DNA of 64,000 bases, from the NCBI RefSeq assembly GCF_014647375.1, contig NZ_BMPB01000011.1:124001-188000 (forward strand). The letters run 5' to 3'. The translations under genes were made by a program, and so were the position numbers. Source of the DNA: Parabacteroides faecis (GTDB lineage: Bacteria; Bacteroidota; Bacteroidia; Bacteroidales; Tannerellaceae). Below the pieces are notes generated by a model. It saw only the letters and a program-made list of their open reading frames with translations. It was not told the origin of the DNA and searched no databases. Of the stretch, positions 61,349 through 64,000 are shown in pieces (the stretch's first letter is position 1; each line of letters starts with the position of its first letter).

Positions 61349-62506
61349 ATGAAACGATATTTGATCTATCTGATAGGGTTACTGTTTTGTGGATTACTGA
61401 TCGGTTGCACAGCCGGTCCGGTGGAGGAGATGCCGGAAACGGCGCAGCTGGTGGCAATCAGTTTCGGGAAGCCCGACCTGGGTATCCCGGTCGTCCTGAC
61501 CCGTGCAGATGAAACGGTAACGCCAGCCCCGGAACCGGCCTTCTTACCCGCAGGTGCGACCGTGCGTATCTGCGGCTATCTGAGGGGAGAGGCGGGTACG
61601 TCTACCTCTCCTGTATCTTTTGCGACGGCTGCCCCTTCGTTTGAAGTGACCTATGTGGTGGAAGCGGACGGTTCTTTATCTCCCTGTGTGGTGGATGATA
61701 CCGGAACGGAGCTTCCCGGAAATGCCGGAGAACTGATCGTAAGGGGAGGTGTCTATGATTTTTATGCCGTTTCCCCTGCCCGAAAGCCGGTGAAGGATGC
61801 CGATAATCGTTATACAATGACCGCTCTTCCTCATAAGGAAGACATAATGACCTCTTTTGCCCGTGAGGTCACGATCTCGCGTACTTCGCGTGTAGTGAAA
61901 CTGGAAACCTTCCGCAGGCAATGTGCGCTTCTGGTGTTCAATGTCGCCCCTTCGCCGGGTAACGCACTCTCGTTTGAACAACTATTCGGAACGAAGCTGG
62001 TATTGAGCAATATCTCTTCCTCCAATGCCGGTCTGATCGTCGGTGCCGATACGGGAATATCCCCGACCGGCGGTGAAGGCGGTGCGGAGACGGAGGTGTT
62101 ATTCGGTAGCGACGAGTTTGTTCCTGTGGAAGAAGGTTCCGATCCGAAGAATATGAAACTGAACAAGGCAAAAGGAGTTATCCTTCCTAAAAACGACCTG
62201 CCTTTCGAGGTGGAGATCAGCGTGCAGAGGGATAACGAGACAGCCACCCTGAAAGCGACCGTCGACAAACGGATCACTTTTGATGCGGGCAAACGGTATG
62301 TATTTACCCTGGAAGTAAGGAACGACGAAAGCCGTTTGAATCTGAGGGTATTGGCATGGAATGCCGTTCCTTTTTCCGACGGAAATGTGGGAGGTCCCGA
62401 TAAACCTTATCCTGACCCCGATATTCATCAGGGGATAGGTGTCGTGATGACTGTGGCAAGTTGGAAGAATATCATCTGGAGCGGAAACGGAGAAGTCGGA
62501 AACTGA
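61349..62506 (+). CDS. Fimbrillin-like lipoprotein (minor/tip subunit candidate)
   Basis: A 385-residue prolipoprotein (lipobox LIGC, Cys20) with PVVLTRADETV as the candidate cleavage region. The body (VYDFYAVSPARKPVKDADN, the LETFRRQCALLVFNV segment, FDAGKRYVFTLEV and VLAWNAVPFSDG) fits fimbrillin/Mfa-like proteins but is more divergent than the other subunits. It ends 25 bp before the large DUF4906-like gene, the usual place for minor or tip-adaptor subunits. The exact class is uncertain. Confidence 0.78.
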   Translation: MKRYLIYLIGLLFCGLLIGCTAGPVEEMPETAQLVAISFGKPDLGIPVVLTRADETVTPAPEPAFLPAGATVRICGYLRGEAGTSTSPVSFATAAPSFEVTYVVEADGSLSPCVVDDTGTELPGNAGELIVRGGVYDFYAVSPARKPVKDADNRYTMTALPHKEDIMTSFAREVTISRTSRVVKLETFRRQCALLVFNVAPSPGNALSFEQLFGTKLVLSNISSSNAGLIVGADTGISPTGGEGGAETEVLFGSDEFVPVEEGSDPKNMKLNKAKGVILPKNDLPFEVEISVQRDNETATLKATVDKRITFDAGKRYVFTLEVRNDESRLNLRVLAWNAVPFSDGNVGGPDKPYPDPDIHQGIGVVMTVASWKNIIWSGNGEVGN

Positions 62507-62531
62507 GAATAATGTAAGAAACAATACGACA

Positions 62532-64000
62532 ATGAAACAGATGAGTGAAATAAAGAACGGACTAAGGCTTTGCTTGTTTTTCTGGATGGCTTTTCATTAT
62601 TTGTCCGGTTGCACGCAAACGGAAGTGGTGGATGAACCGCAGTTGCCCGAAGAAGGAAAAGAGGTTCGGGCGACGTTTCACCTGAATGTGCTGGCGAACC
62701 GGGACTCTCAGACACGGAGCATCGCGTTTACAGCCGACGGTACGACTGAAACGGATTCCATTCCGGCAAATCCGAAAGATACAGTTGTGACAAAAGCAAC
62801 TACAGCATTGCCTGACGCAGAGGAAAGCGGGATCGCTCATCTGTGGATCGGTCAGTATGATACGGATGGCAATTGTATCTTCAACCAGTATTTTTCTGTA
62901 ATAACCGGTAACGAGGTAGATGTCCGTTTGAAAGATAGCGGAGGCAAAGAACATCATATCTGGTTTGTAGCGAATACCAGTGACCTGGGAAAGATCGAAA
63001 CCGAAGCGATTTTGCAGAAACATGTGTTGACGTATTCATCAGAAGGAGACGGTCTGCCTTCAAACCGATTGTGCGAGATGGTGGGTTCATGGAGTGGTTC
63101 CGTTGATGAGGGAGGTGTAGAAAATATCCATGTGGATTTGACGCGGTTGGTGGCAAAAATATCGTTTGCCTATCTGATCGGAGGAACAGGCTTCTCATTT
63201 ACTCCAACGTCGGTGACGTTAAACTCCGTACCGGACAGATATCAGGTTAAAGCTCCGGTAAACCAGTTGACAGCCGATATGATTTATAAAACATATAATG
63301 GAACGGCCAGTAAGGACGGTGCTACGATGTATTGGTACCTGCCAGAGAATATGGCTGGTACGGTAAGCGACGAGAATACTGTCAAGTCAGATAAGAAGAA
63401 AACGGGCAAAGGAGTGACAAATGCCACTTATATAGAACTGACCGGTCGGGCAGTGCAGTCCGGTGTGACTTATGAGAATGTCCGTTTCCGTTTTTATCCG
63501 GGCAGCAATGAGAATAATTACGATATCGAACGTAACTCCCATTATACGATGAATGTCACACTAGCCGGTATAGATATAACCGACGAACGTATCACGGTGG
63601 GTACGATTCCTCCGGTCGAGATCACTCCGGGGAATATGCCTGCGGGGATAGGTGGCGAAAAAGAGTTACAGATCACGGCTCGTCCGGGACAGTCATGGGC
63701 AATTCGATTGCCGGATTGGCTGTCGGCACTGATAAAAGGCAAAGATCTTTCCGTACCCACAAGCGGAAGTATCACCTATCAAGGCCCTGCTCAACTACTG
63801 TTTAAGGCGGAAACAGCCAATCCCAAAGCGGAAACGCGCACTTTTTCTTTTCCTCTTACTATAACGAGTGAAGAACAAACGATAGAGATCGTACAGGATG
63901 GTTCGACTTTGGAGGCTGGCGGTTCGATATCTCTTGGCGCCGTTTCCGGGTCGGAGGGCAGTTCTATTTTTACGGCAACGAAAGGTTTGCCGTGGCGTGC
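62532..64000 (+). CDS. DUF4906-like large fimbrial tip/adhesin lipoprotein (3' end outside window)
   Basis: Open from the ATG at 62532 to the window end (at least 489 codons, no stop). Lipobox LSGC with Cys27; then SQTRSIAF with the Arg seen in pilin maturation. The next 300 residues (DLTRLVAKISFAYLIGG, then YDIERNSHYTMNVTLAGI) are fimbrillin-like. From about residue 350 a BACON-like beta domain begins (ITARPGQSWAIRLPDW, then TIEIVQDG). This layout matches the large DUF4906 proteins found near the end of Bacteroidales fimbrial operons, proposed to be tip adhesins (inference). Its true length is unknown. Confidence 0.78.
   Translation, partial: MKQMSEIKNGLRLCLFFWMAFHYLSGCTQTEVVDEPQLPEEGKEVRATFHLNVLANRDSQTRSIAFTADGTTETDSIPANPKDTVVTKATTALPDAEESGIAHLWIGQYDTDGNCIFNQYFSVITGNEVDVRLKDSGGKEHHIWFVANTSDLGKIETEAILQKHVLTYSSEGDGLPSNRLCEMVGSWSGSVDEGGVENIHVDLTRLVAKISFAYLIGGTGFSFTPTSVTLNSVPDRYQVKAPVNQLTADMIYKTYNGTASKDGATMYWYLPENMAGTVSDENTVKSDKKKTGKGVTNATYIELTGRAVQSGVTYENVRFRFYPGSNENNYDIERNSHYTMNVTLAGIDITDERITVGTIPPVEITPGNMPAGIGGEKELQITARPGQSWAIRLPDWLSALIKGKDLSVPTSGSITYQGPAQLLFKAETANPKAETRTFSFPLTITSEEQTIEIVQDGSTLEAGGSISLGAVSGSEGSSIFTATKGLPWR

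Noticed and set aside
1..64000. tRNA, rRNA or insertion-sequence genes
   Set aside because: No cloverleaf-like segment, ribosomal RNA motif or transposase reading frame was recognised on either strand. Short structured RNAs could still be missed by eye.

Overview
The window looks like a chromosome segment of a gut-type member of the Bacteroidales, most likely Parabacteroides or a close relative (inference; no rRNA gene is present to settle it). The signs are two SusC/SusD polysaccharide-utilisation loci (PULs), a FecR/ECF-sigma pair, a type III glutamine synthetase, a fimbrillin (type V pilus) operon, and many promoters of the Bacteroidetes type (TTTG, 19-21 bp, TAnnTTTG).

Layout. (1) 1-9807: PUL 1, with a SusC cut by the window edge, SusD, a serine-type sulfatase, a GH109-like glycosidase, an AraC regulator and an alpha/beta hydrolase. 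The enzymes suggest a sulfated, GalNAc-containing host glycan. (2) 9916-16890: minus-strand housekeeping genes (nadE, glnN, dapL, dapF). A degenerate toxin-antitoxin remnant sits directly upstream of nadE. (3) 17278-27401: PUL 2 on the minus strand (sigma, FecR, SusC, SusD, GH106-like rhamnosidase). A KdgF-like cupin on the other strand points to pectin or rhamnogalacturonan. (4) 28350-36027: the gltB-gltD-asnB nitrogen-assimilation operon. (5) 36334-40135: a kinase-like protein lacking its phospho-acceptor His, an acetyltransferase, a metallo-hydrolase and a DUF169 protein. (6) 40231-51193: a defence-type island, AT-rich from about 43.3 kb. It holds an SF1 helicase, an EcoRII-N/GHKL/histidine-kinase fusion with a receiver-domain partner, a broken EcoRII-like endonuclease gene, an intact C5 cytosine methyltransferase, Vsr, and the C-terminal stub of a GmrSD-like protein. 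(7) 51211-64000: an acyltransferase, a 22-bp-period repeat array, a tyrosine recombinase, a probable invertible promoter, and a fimbrial operon that runs off the window.

The two most interesting items are as follows. First, 43442-47491 is a two-gene unit in which the DNA-recognition domain of EcoRII is joined to a MORC/MutL-type GHKL ATPase and a histidine-kinase module, followed by a receiver protein. It lies next to an EcoRII-type restriction-modification locus whose nuclease is dead but whose methylase is intact. Second, a 21-bp perfect inverted repeat (53839-53859 and 54236-54256) brackets a segment whose only consensus-like promoter points away from the fimbrial genes. This looks like a fimbrial phase switch captured in the OFF state beside its probable recombinase.

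All functional calls come from motif reading and family knowledge. No database search was run.
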